Assembly: GCA_015487895.1 (NCBI GenBank)
Contig: WFOW01000156.1
Location: 1-16,504, forward strand
From: Gammaproteobacteria bacterium
GTDB lineage: Bacteria > Pseudomonadota > Gammaproteobacteria > S144-34
DNA length: 16,504 nucleotides
Reading direction: 5' to 3'
Shown: in pieces, positions 6,891 through 14,192 of the stretch
How the letters are laid out: each line of letters starts with the position of its first letter
Numbering within the stretch: the first letter of the stretch is position 1
Notes under the pieces: generated by a model
The model's database searches: none
What the model saw: only the letters and a program-made list of their open reading frames with translations
Told to the model about the DNA's origin: nothing
Position numbers and translations under genes: made by a program

Positions 6891-6939
6891 GCCTGTCACC
6901 ATAGGCACCGCCATACGGCGGATAAATGACCTGGATCAA
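6891..6939 (-). promoter_or_regulatory. FNR-type promoter of fnr (autoregulation)
   Basis: The box TTGATCCAGGTCAT (minus strand, 6939-6926) includes the TGA stop of the SirB2-family gene as its bases 2-4. The hexamer TATGGT at 6903-6898 is exactly at the -10 place for a box centred at -41.5, giving a start near 6891 and a leader of about 37 bases to the fnr ATG. A short inverted repeat (CCGCC/GGCGG, 6909-6922) lies between box and -10. Confidence 0.72.
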
Positions 6940-7367
6940 TGGATCGGCAGGCCCGCGGCGGCCCGTTCGAGGAGCCACGGCACCGGGAGAGGATCGCGGC
7001 TCAGGGCGACGAGAACGATGTAGGCGAAGATCCCCTGCGCCGCGAGCCAGCCCGCGGCGCGGGCAGCCCGTGTGCGCGCGGCGCGGAAGGCATAGAGGCC
7101 GACCGCGATGTAGAGAAGCAGCCCGCCGAGCTTGGCCGTGAGCCAGGGCTGGACGAAGGGCCACTGCGCGGTGATCCAGGCGAGCAGCAGCCCGAAGGCC
7201 AGCAGGAGGGTGTCGACCGTGTGCGGCACGACCCGGTCCCAGCCGCGGTGCAGGCGCCAGGGCGTGCGCAGCAGCCAGAGGCCGCGCACGAGGAACAGCA
7301 GCCAGCTCGTCGCGGCGGCGGCGACATGGGCGTGCTTGAGCGCCGGATATAGCTCGTAAGGCTCCAT
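6936..7367 (-). CDS. SirB2-family integral membrane protein
   Basis: 143 residues, starting with an ATG at 7367 only nine bases after nnrS, with GAGG nine bases upstream. Four hydrophobic segments are visible (about residues 15-33, 50-68, 78-97 and 107-122). Family-typical stretches are ALKHAHV-x-AA, LFLVRGLW, VPHTVDTLLL and WLTAKLGGLLLYI, with two conserved His in KHAHV and one in PHTVDT. The family is named after a Shigella gene but has no settled biochemical role; the histidines could bind heme or a metal, which is speculation. Its place directly after nnrS and before fnr in a nos/nir island suggests a part in anaerobic respiration or NO tolerance. The last bases form part of the FNR-type box of fnr. 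Confidence 0.8.
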   Translation of the reverse strand: MEPYELYPALKHAHVAAAATSWLLFLVRGLWLLRTPWRLHRGWDRVVPHTVDTLLLAFGLLLAWITAQWPFVQPWLTAKLGGLLLYIAVGLYAFRAARTRAARAAGWLAAQGIFAYIVLVALSRDPLPVPWLLERAAAGLPIH

Positions 7368-7376
7368 GTGTCGGCC

Positions 7377-8639
7377 TCAGCCAGGCCGGCCGTCGGCGCG
7401 CGGCCGCAGGTAGATGGGCAGCAGCCGCGCCGCCCACGGCCCGAACGCAGAGAGCCACAAGAGCGCCGCGGCCAGCAGCCCGCCCGCCCCCAGCGCGGCC
7501 GCCGCGGGCGGGAGCTCCGCGGCCACGCGCACGGCCGCCGCGGCCATCAGGACCCAGAACAGCGCCCAGTTCAGGCGGTCCATCACGAGCGGCCGGCCCG
7601 AGTGGCCGAGCGTCACGCGCGTGGCCATCGCCATCGTCATGCCGGCGACGAAGCCGACCCCGAGCGCATGCAGCGGCGCACGCCCGAGCGGCGGGCCGAA
7701 CCCGAGGATGGCGAGATCGTGGAGGAGCTGCAGCACCATGCCGATCCCGAGCCAGAGCCAGGCCACGTGGAGCACCGCGAGCAGCCGCACCGAGAAGCTG
7801 CGCGCGAGCCCCCAGCGCGCGCTGTGCGCGAGCGCGAGCGCGGCGAGCGCAAGGTCCGGGAGCCACATCCAGCGCGTGCCGCCGGCGAGCGCCAGCCATC
7901 CGCGGGCGAGGCTCGCCGCGAGCATGGCCACCAGCGTCCAGCGCGGACGCCAGGGACGGTAGCCTTCCAGGACGCATTCCGAAAAGAAGGGGATCATGCG
8001 ATGGCCCACCGTCACCAGCAGCGGCAGCAGGAACCACCACAGCCCGATCTCCACGGAAACGCGCGCCCACGCCGCCCCGGCGCCGCCGGCGGCGGCGAGC
8101 CAGGCGAGCATCCCCCCGCCGGCCAGCAGCAGCACGCCGTTGAGGATGGTCTCATAGAAGCGGTCGGCGGAGGCGGGCGCCGCGCGGTAGACGGCCCACA
8201 GGGCACGCACGCCCGCCCCGAAGCCCGACAGGAAGACCGCCCCGCCGGCCACCACCAGCGGGCGCTCGCCGACGAGCAGCCCCACGTAGAGGGCCGCCAT
8301 GCCGCCGGCCAGCAGCAGGAAGGCGGCCACGTAGCGCGTGCGCGGCACCGGCGGCCCGCCCATCCAGCGCGGGTAGGTGGTCATGAGGAAGCCGAACAGG
8401 TAGAAGGTGAATGTGCCGTAGAGCATGAGGAAGGCATGCGCCCACGCCGGGGGCAGAGCCAGCGCCAGGGGCGGCAGGCCGGGAAGCGCGCGCCCGGCGA
8501 GCTCCGCCGTCCACAGGAGCATGGTGGCCACCACCTGCACCGCCCCGCCGAGCATCATGACCCGGTGCGGCGCCGCGGTGAAGGCGCGCCAGGAGGCGCC
8601 CTCAACCGGCATGCGGGCCTGCCCGTGACCGCCGCTCAT
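7377..8639 (-). CDS. nnrS: NnrS-family heme- and copper-containing membrane protein
   Basis: 420 residues with about 12 hydrophobic segments. Family hallmarks are AAPHRVMMLGG (residues 23-33), YPRWMGGPPVPRTRY, TVGHRMIPFFSECVL and the C-terminal HALGVGFVAGMTMAMATRVTLGHSGRPL region (described by its key His and Arg residues). NnrS proteins are membrane proteins that bind heme and copper, are induced with denitrification genes and help cells tolerate nitric oxide. The ATG at 8639 has no good Shine-Dalgarno sequence. If the FNR-type box at 8676-8689 drives a class II promoter, the transcript would begin about two bases before this ATG, so the ATG at 8612 (start MPVEGASW) is a serious alternative. 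Confidence 0.9.
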   Translation of the reverse strand: MSGGHGQARMPVEGASWRAFTAAPHRVMMLGGAVQVVATMLLWTAELAGRALPGLPPLALALPPAWAHAFLMLYGTFTFYLFGFLMTTYPRWMGGPPVPRTRYVAAFLLLAGGMAALYVGLLVGERPLVVAGGAVFLSGFGAGVRALWAVYRAAPASADRFYETILNGVLLLAGGGMLAWLAAAGGAGAAWARVSVEIGLWWFLLPLLVTVGHRMIPFFSECVLEGYRPWRPRWTLVAMLAASLARGWLALAGGTRWMWLPDLALAALALAHSARWGLARSFSVRLLAVLHVAWLWLGIGMVLQLLHDLAILGFGPPLGRAPLHALGVGFVAGMTMAMATRVTLGHSGRPLVMDRLNWALFWVLMAAAAVRVAAELPPAAAALGAGGLLAAALLWLSAFGPWAARLLPIYLRPRADGRPG

Positions 8640-8675
8640 GCGCGGCGATGGTGGCCGCACCCGCGCCCTCCGGCC

Positions 8676-8689
8676 ATGACGGCCGTCAA
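8676..8689 (-). promoter_or_regulatory. FNR-type box before nnrS
   Basis: The minus strand reads TTGACGGCCGTCAT, an almost symmetric TTGAC-N4-GTCAT. Its bases 2-4 are the TGA stop of nosL. The -10 candidate at 8653-8648 (CACCAT) is weak. The box resembles the others in this window, but promoter activity is uncertain. Confidence 0.5.
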
Positions 8690-9228
8690 GGGGACTTCGG
8701 TGGCGGCCCGCCGCCGGCACCGGGCGGCGGGCGGAGGCTCCCCAGCAGCTCGAGCGTGATCCGGCCGTAAGGCAGCACCTCGCCGCCGTGCTCGCGGGCG
8801 AAGCGCTCGGCGTCCTCGCGCCGCGCGAAGCTCGCCAGCGTCGGCCCCATCGCCCCCGGCAGCGCGTGCCCGGCCACGTACCACGCCTCCTCGGCCCGCA
8901 CCCAGCGGGCATCGTCCGGCCGCTCCCAGGCGGCCCCGCCCATGTCGTGGACCCAGGCGCCGCGCACCCGGGCGGTCACGTCGGGCTGGCGCAGCCACAC
9001 GAGGAGCTCCAGCGTCGAGCAGAAGAACAGGGGGCGCTGCGCCGTCTCCACGTAGGCCTCCCCTTTCGGGCCGGGGAAGCGCCCCAGGATCATGCCGCAC
9101 ACGTGGCAGGCGGCCTCCGGCGGGACCGCGACCGGCCCCCGCTCCTCCGGGGGCTGCGCGCCGCCGCAGGCGCCGAGCGCGAGCGGCACCAGCAGCGCGA
9201 GCGCGCCAGGAAGGCCCGCCCGCCTCAC
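8686..9228 (-). CDS. nosL: NosL, copper-binding lipoprotein (copper chaperone)
   Basis: 180 residues from a GTG at 9228 that overlaps the nosY stop (GTGA), with GGAGG five bases upstream inside nosY. The lipobox is LGAC (Cys21), so this is an outer-membrane or periplasm-facing lipoprotein. The copper-site motif C41-HV-C44-G-M46 is present, with C70 in LFFCST as a further candidate, and the family stretches VHDMGGAAW and LASFARREDAERFAREHGG follow. NosL delivers Cu(I) to the NosDFY complex for assembly of the CuZ centre of NosZ. The tail is rich in Pro and Gly. Last gene of the nos block. Confidence 0.93.
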   Translation of the reverse strand: MRRAGLPGALALLVPLALGACGGAQPPEERGPVAVPPEAACHVCGMILGRFPGPKGEAYVETAQRPLFFCSTLELLVWLRQPDVTARVRGAWVHDMGGAAWERPDDARWVRAEEAWYVAGHALPGAMGPTLASFARREDAERFAREHGGEVLPYGRITLELLGSLRPPPGAGGGPPPKSP

Positions 9229-10052
9229 ACCGGCCTCCGGGCGAAGCGCCAGAAAGCGAGGCCGAGCAGGAGCGCCGTCCAGGCGAGCAGCACGGAGACG
9301 AGCAGCGCCGGGGAGAGGGCCGCGCCATGCACGAGACCGCCGAGACCGCCGAGCGCCTCCCTCGCCGCCTCCCCGCCCAGGTTGAGCACGCGGAAGGCGT
9401 CGGCCGGATTCGCCACCAGCAGCGCCTCGAAGAGCCATGCCGGAACCCGCCCGGCCGCGGCCACCAGCGCCCCCAGCAGCAGCAGGTCGTAGACGAGCAC
9501 CAGCCCCAGCCACGCGGCGAGCGCGAGCGCTGCGGCGCGCCCCTTCTCGCGCGCGCCGGCGCTGATGGCGTAGGCCAGCGCCAGGAAGGCCCACCCGAGC
9601 AGCGCCGTGCTGCCCACGAGCCGCCCGAAGGCGGCCCAGAAGCCCTCGGCCTCCGCCGCGCCGGTGGCGGCGAGCACCAAGGCGGCGCCGCCGAGCCCGA
9701 CCGCCACGGCCGCCGCGAGCAGCAGGGCGTGACCGGCGAACTTGCCCGCGAGCAGCAGGGGCCGCGAAAGGGGATAGGCGAGCAGCAGGAGCAGGGTGCC
9801 CCGCTCGGCCTCGCCCACCACGGCCTCGTAGCCGAGCAGCAGCGCCACCAGCGGCACCAGGAAGACGGCCAGGCTCGCCAGGCTCACCACGGTGGCACCG
9901 AGCGAGGCGAAGCCCACCTTGCCCGAGGCCGCCGGACCGAACCAGGCGATGACGAGCGCGAGCAGGGCCAGCCCGAGGGCGATCGACAGCGCCCAGCGGT
10001 TGCGCAGGCCGTCGCGCAGCTCCTTGGCGGCGATGGCGGCGAGCACGCGCAT
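9225..10052 (-). CDS. nosY: NosY, membrane subunit of the NosDFY ABC transporter
   Basis: 275 residues from an ATG at 10052 that overlaps the nosF stop by one base (TGATG). A TTG one codon earlier is possible but less likely. Six hydrophobic segments are visible. The start (VLAAIAAKELRDGLRNRWAL) is typical of NosY/ABC-2 permeases, and GYEAVVGEAERGTLLLLLAYPLSR is a family signature near residues 73-96. It forms the inner-membrane channel with the NosF ATPase and links to periplasmic NosD for CuZ biogenesis. What is carried, a sulfur species or copper or both, is not settled from sequence. Confidence 0.93.
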   Translation of the reverse strand: MRVLAAIAAKELRDGLRNRWALSIALGLALLALVIAWFGPAASGKVGFASLGATVVSLASLAVFLVPLVALLLGYEAVVGEAERGTLLLLLAYPLSRPLLLAGKFAGHALLLAAAVAVGLGGAALVLAATGAAEAEGFWAAFGRLVGSTALLGWAFLALAYAISAGAREKGRAAALALAAWLGLVLVYDLLLLGALVAAAGRVPAWLFEALLVANPADAFRVLNLGGEAAREALGGLGGLVHGAALSPALLVSVLLAWTALLLGLAFWRFARRPV

Positions 10053-10987
10053 CAAGGGGCCTCCCCGTCCGGCCCGCGGTGGAGCATGGCGTCGAAGTGG
10101 GCGTAGAGCGTCTCCAGGCCCGGCGGGCGCACGTCGAGGTCCTCGACGCCGGGCGCGGCCGCGAGCGCGCGCAGCACCGCCAGCTTGCGCTCGGGCGCGA
10201 CGTCCAGCTCGAGCTGGTGCCCGTTGAGGCGGCGCGCCACCACGCCCTCGCCCTCCCCGAGGCCCTGGAGGGGCGGCTCATGCCAGCGCCCGCGCGCCCG
10301 GATGCGGATCGGCAGGCGCGCGCGAGCGCGCAGCTCCTCCAGCGTGCCGGCGGCGAGCACGCGCCCGTGGCCGACGATCACGCAGCGGTCGATGTGGCGC
10401 TCGATGCCGGCGAGCACGTGGGAGCACAGCACCACCCCCACACCCTCGCCCCGCAGCCGCCCGATGGTCGCATAGAGCTCGGCCGTCGCCACCGGATCGA
10501 GGCCTACCGTGGGCTCGTCGAGCAGCAGCAGCTCGGGCCGTCCCAGCAGCGCCTGTGCCAGGCCCAGCCGCTGGCGCATGCCCTTGGACCAGGTGCGCAC
10601 CCTGCGGTCGGCGGCGTGCGCGAGCCCCACGCGCTCGAGCAGGCGGTCGGCCTCGGCCGCCGGCCTGCGCTTGAGACGGGCGAGATAGCGCAGCACCTCA
10701 CGCCCGGTGAGCATGTCGTAGAAGCTCACGTTCTCCGGCAGGAAGCCGACGCGGGCGCGCGCGCGCCGGCCCTGGCGGCCGGCGGGGTCGACCCCGAGCA
10801 GGCGCACGCTGCCCGCCTGGGGGCGGAGCAGCCCCAGCGCGAGCTTCAGGGTCGTGGTCTTTCCGGCACCGTTGTGGCCGAGCAGCCCCACGACCTCGCC
10901 GGCGCGCACCTCCAGGTCGAGCCCGCGCAGCGCCTTCACGGGACCGAAGCGGGCCTCGGCCCCGCGGATGGCGAGGAGCGCGCTCAC
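10052..10987 (-). CDS. nosF: NosF, ATPase subunit of the NosDFY ABC transporter
   Basis: 311 residues from a GTG at 10987 overlapping the nosD stop (GTGA), with GGAGG eight bases upstream. All ABC ATPase motifs are intact: Walker A GHNGAGKTT (37-45), the signature WSKGMRQR (133-140), Walker B LLLLDEP with D157 and E158, and the switch His190 in LCSH. The C-terminal 90 residues form the accessory domain common in NosF. The protein works in the cytoplasm, driving NosY and NosD in maturation of the CuZ centre of N2O reductase. The tight overlaps with nosD and nosY show an operon. Confidence 0.95.
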   Translation of the reverse strand: MSALLAIRGAEARFGPVKALRGLDLEVRAGEVVGLLGHNGAGKTTTLKLALGLLRPQAGSVRLLGVDPAGRQGRRARARVGFLPENVSFYDMLTGREVLRYLARLKRRPAAEADRLLERVGLAHAADRRVRTWSKGMRQRLGLAQALLGRPELLLLDEPTVGLDPVATAELYATIGRLRGEGVGVVLCSHVLAGIERHIDRCVIVGHGRVLAAGTLEELRARARLPIRIRARGRWHEPPLQGLGEGEGVVARRLNGHQLELDVAPERKLAVLRALAAAPGVEDLDVRPPGLETLYAHFDAMLHRGPDGEAP

Positions 10988-12357
10988 GAGAGCGCCTCCG
11001 GCAGCGGCGGCGGCCGCATCAGGGGGTGGCTGTCGCGCACCCCCGGCGGACGCAGCACCGGGAAATGCTCCTGCGCCCAGCGCAGGGTGCGCACGGCAGG
11101 GCTGTGCATGAGCAGGCGCGCGAGCGGATAGCGCCACAGCAGCAGGTCGACGGCGTCGTTGGGCCAGTAGGGCCGGTCGCCGATGCCGTCGCCGTCGAGA
11201 TCCCAGCCGAGATAGTCGCTCCAGTAGTTGCCGCGGCCATCGCGCGACCACTCCTGCCGCCGGCTCGCCACGTACTTGACCTGTATGCGGTTGCCCACGA
11301 AGGCGTTGCCCACGATCACGTTGTCCTCCGAGCCGGCGGTCAGGTGGACGCCGATGTCGCTGTCGGCGAAAAGGTTGCCGCGGATCTCGTTGTAGGTGGA
11401 ATTGTAGACGAACAGCGCCTTGCCCTCGCCGCCGGCCACGGCCGCGCCGCCGGTGGCATGGCCGCGCTGGCCGCGCACGCCGCGCACCACGTTGCCGGAG
11501 ATGCGGCTGTAGGTGATGTAATTGAGCAGGATGCCGTAGTTGTGGTCGCCTTCGGAGCGGTTGCCGGTCACGGTGAGGCCGCGCGACTGCATGAGCGCGT
11601 ATCCGGTGCGGGTGCGCGTGGTGCGATTGCCCTCCACCCGGTTGTCGTGCGAGTACATGTAGTGGATGCCGAAGCGCAGGTCACGGATGCGGTTGCCGCG
11701 CAGCACACAGCGGCGGCTGTTGTCGATATAGATGCCGTCGCGGGTCTCCCAGATCTCGTTGCCTTCGACCAGCGCCCCTTCCAGGTAGTAGAGATGCACG
11801 CCGTTTCCGCGGTCCTGGGAGCGGCGGCGCGGGTCGCCGTGTATGCGGTTGCCTCGCACCACCGCGTCCGGCGCCTGGTCCAGCCAGATGCCGAAGGCCG
11901 GCGACTCGATGCGGTTGCCCTCGATGCGCACGCGCGCCGCGGTGCGCTCGACGAACACCGCCGCGTCGAGGGCCGTGAGGTCGCTCCCGCCGCCTCGGAT
12001 GACGAGGCCGGCGATACGCACATCCGGGGCGCGCACGCGCACCACCGATCCGCGCCCGTCGCCCTCGATCACCGCCCCGGGCTCGCCGACCAGGGCCAGG
12101 GGACGGGCCACCACCACGGGCCCGCGGTGCACGCCCGGCGCGAGCCGCACGGTCGAGCGCGGCGGGGCCCGATCCAGCGCCGCCTGCAGCGGCTCGCCCG
12201 GCGCGATCCGGATGGCGGCCCCCGCCGGGCCAGCCGCCGCCAGGGCCAGGGCCCAGACGGCAGCCAGCAGGAGAGCGGCCCCGCCCGCGCGCGGGCGGGG
12301 CCGCTTCCCGTCACGGCTCGACCAGCATGCGCCCGCGCATCTCCAGATGCAGCGCAT
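10984..12357 (-). CDS. nosD: NosD, periplasmic beta-helix protein for CuZ maturation
   Basis: 457 residues from the ATG at 12357, which overlaps the end of nosZ by 47 bases. Downstream of it no ATG, GTG or TTG is in frame before the hydrophobic core, so this start is the best available, though it gives a long n-region. The signal core is [20 protein letters not shown]. After it come [22 protein letters not shown] and many right-handed beta-helix (CASH) turns of the form GN-R-I/V, for example [35 protein letters not shown] and ISGNVVRG. The end has [18 protein letters not shown], typical of NosD. It binds NosFY and takes part in copper and sulfur delivery to NosZ. A 32-bp palindrome lies in the region coding for its n-region. 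Confidence 0.9.
   Translation of the reverse strand: MRCIWRCAGACWSSRDGKRPRPRAGGAALLLAAVWALALAAAGPAGAAIRIAPGEPLQAALDRAPPRSTVRLAPGVHRGPVVVARPLALVGEPGAVIEGDGRGSVVRVRAPDVRIAGLVIRGGGSDLTALDAAVFVERTAARVRIEGNRIESPAFGIWLDQAPDAVVRGNRIHGDPRRRSQDRGNGVHLYYLEGALVEGNEIWETRDGIYIDNSRRCVLRGNRIRDLRFGIHYMYSHDNRVEGNRTTRTRTGYALMQSRGLTVTGNRSEGDHNYGILLNYITYSRISGNVVRGVRGQRGHATGGAAVAGGEGKALFVYNSTYNEIRGNLFADSDIGVHLTAGSEDNVIVGNAFVGNRIQVKYVASRRQEWSRDGRGNYWSDYLGWDLDGDGIGDRPYWPNDAVDLLLWRYPLARLLMHSPAVRTLRWAQEHFPVLRPPGVRDSHPLMRPPPLPEALS
12274..12305. repeat. 32-bp perfect palindrome at the nosZ/nosD junction
   Basis: Two 16-base arms (AGCGGCCCCGCCCGCG and its exact reverse complement) meet with no spacer. The palindrome begins five bases after the nosZ stop codon. 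In RNA it would form a very stable GC hairpin. On the minus strand no T-run follows, so it is not a classical intrinsic terminator. A 3' stabiliser or attenuator for nosZ mRNA is my inference. Confidence 0.75.
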
Positions 12358-14176
12358 GGCAGAACCAGGTGCAGTAGTACCAATGCACACCGGGCTGGTC
12401 GGCCACGAAGGTCACCGACGAGGTCTGCTGCGGCCCGATCTCCATGTTGATGCCGTAGTTGACGATGCAGAAGCCGTGGGTGAGGTCCTCGATCTTGTCG
12501 AGGTTGGTCACCACCACCGTGACCTCGTCGCCCTTCTTCACCCGGAACTCCTTGAGCCCATAGTTCGGCGCGACCGAGGTCATGTACACGTAGACCTTGT
12601 TGCCCTCGCGGATGACCTTGTTGTCGCGCTCCAGCACCACGCCGTGGCGCTTGGCCATGGCCACCGTCTCGGCGAAGTAGGGGTCGTCGCGGCGCCAGAC
12701 CTTGCGCGGGTGCACCTTGCTGCGGTGCACGATGATGGCGTCGTGCGGCTCCGGGAAGGTGGGCCCGTCATGCACCAGCTTCATCTTCTCGCCGGAGATG
12801 TCGATGAGCTGGTCGTTCTCGGCCCGCAGCACGCCCACCGGCAGGAAGCGGTCCTTGGAGAACTTGCACAGCGACACCGCCCACTTGCCGTCGGCCTCCT
12901 TGGTCTCGGCCATGCTGGCCTTGAGGTGGCCGGGCTGGTAGTGCACGTCGAGCTTCTGGCGGATGTAGTCGACCTTCTCGCCCCGATAGGCGCGGATGGC
13001 GTCGGCGATGCTCCACTTCACCACCTGGCTGTCGATGAAGAGCGTGGTGTAGGCGTAGCCGCGCCCGTCGAAGGTGGTGTGCAGCGGCCCCAGGCCGAGC
13101 TCGGGCTCGGCGACGACCACGTCGCGCGGATCCTTGAGCTTGCCCGCGAACCACTTGTCGATCAGGTCCACCGAGATCACGGTGCAGGTGGGCGAGAGCT
13201 TGCCGTTGGAGATGAAGTACTTGCCGTCGGGCGACATGTTGACGCCGTGCGGGCTCTTGGGCGTCGGCACGTAGAGGGTGTAGGGGTTGTTCTTGCCGCG
13301 CCCGTCGACCACCGGCACCTTGCTGTCGCCGATGGTGGTGTACTTGCCCTGGCGCACCGCCTCCTCGATGCGGGGGATGTTGAAGACCACCGTCCAGTCG
13401 CGATCGGCCTTCATCATCTCCGGCAGGGTCACGCCGCCCTCGGAGTTGTAGCAGGTCGCCGCCGCGTACTTGCCGGTGTAGTCGGTGTCGACGTTGTCGA
13501 GATTGCCGTCGACGATGATCTGCCACTTGATCTCCATGGTGTCGGCGTCGACGGCGGTCAGCATGGTGTGATACTTGTCGGGCTCGTCCAGGAAGCGCCC
13601 GTCGTTCGGGTGCGGGATGCGGAACTCCGCGCAGCAGAGCACATATCCCGTCTTCGGCACCTTCTGCAGGCGAAGCCCATGGATCGCCGCGACATTCGGG
13701 ATCGTGATGACCTTGTCGGTCTTCATGATGTCGCAGCGTATGCGGGCGATGCGCGTGTTGGCCTTGTCGTTGACGAAGAGATAGCGCCCGTCGTAGGTGC
13801 CGTCCGTATAGGACATGTGCACATGGTGGGTGTCGCCGTTCTGGAAGCGGGCCGACTCGCCGAGGATGCGCTTCGACTCGTTGGTCTGGCCCCACCCGGT
13901 GGCGCTGTCGCGGTTGAAGACCGGGATGCGCATGAGCTCGCGCATGGAGGGGATGCCCAGCACCCGGATCTCGCCCGAGTGCCCGCCGCTCCAAAAGCCG
14001 TAGTACTCGTCGAGCTCGCCCGGGGCGACCTCGTACTTGGACTTGCCGGCGGCGTGCGCCTGACGGCTCAGCAGGCTGGCAGGAACCAGCGCCGTGCCGG
14101 CCGCGCCGGCCGCCGTGAACCCCAGGAACTCGCGCCTCGAAAGACCGGTCCCGTGATCGTGCTCTCTGTCAGACAT
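12311..14176 (-). CDS. nosZ: NosZ, nitrous oxide reductase (clade I, Tat-exported)
   Basis: 621 residues, normal length. The ATG at 14176 has a strong GGAGGTGA seven bases upstream and lies five bases after the nosR stop. The Tat signal SRREFLGF at residues 13-20 marks clade I NosZ. The N-terminal seven-bladed propeller holds the CuZ ligand regions: [42 protein letters not shown] and [13 protein letters not shown]. The C-terminal cupredoxin domain has the CuA motif C602-TWF-C606-HAL-H610-LE-M613, with a further His in DLTHGF. It reduces N2O to N2 in the periplasm as a homodimer. All metal ligands I can check are present, so the enzyme looks functional. Confidence 0.98.
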   Translation of the reverse strand: MSDREHDHGTGLSRREFLGFTAAGAAGTALVPASLLSRQAHAAGKSKYEVAPGELDEYYGFWSGGHSGEIRVLGIPSMRELMRIPVFNRDSATGWGQTNESKRILGESARFQNGDTHHVHMSYTDGTYDGRYLFVNDKANTRIARIRCDIMKTDKVITIPNVAAIHGLRLQKVPKTGYVLCCAEFRIPHPNDGRFLDEPDKYHTMLTAVDADTMEIKWQIIVDGNLDNVDTDYTGKYAAATCYNSEGGVTLPEMMKADRDWTVVFNIPRIEEAVRQGKYTTIGDSKVPVVDGRGKNNPYTLYVPTPKSPHGVNMSPDGKYFISNGKLSPTCTVISVDLIDKWFAGKLKDPRDVVVAEPELGLGPLHTTFDGRGYAYTTLFIDSQVVKWSIADAIRAYRGEKVDYIRQKLDVHYQPGHLKASMAETKEADGKWAVSLCKFSKDRFLPVGVLRAENDQLIDISGEKMKLVHDGPTFPEPHDAIIVHRSKVHPRKVWRRDDPYFAETVAMAKRHGVVLERDNKVIREGNKVYVYMTSVAPNYGLKEFRVKKGDEVTVVVTNLDKIEDLTHGFCIVNYGINMEIGPQQTSSVTFVADQPGVHWYYCTWFCHALHLEMRGRMLVEP

Positions 14177-14192
14177 GATGCTCACCTCCCCT
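14170..14192 (-). promoter_or_regulatory. strong ribosome binding site of nosZ
   Basis: GGAGGTGA lies seven bases before the nosZ ATG and overlaps the TGA stop of nosR. It is the strongest Shine-Dalgarno sequence I saw in the window, fits high NosZ production and fixes the start. Confidence 0.8.

Noticed and set aside
6855..6914. Extension of fnr to an upstream start at 6914
   Set aside because: It would begin before the ribosome binding site GGAGAGG and inside the promoter leader. The ATG at 6854 fits the family length.
12306..12390. Longer nosD start at 12390
   Set aside because: It adds 11 residues read from nosZ coding sequence without a ribosome binding site. The ATG at 12357 is closer to the signal core.
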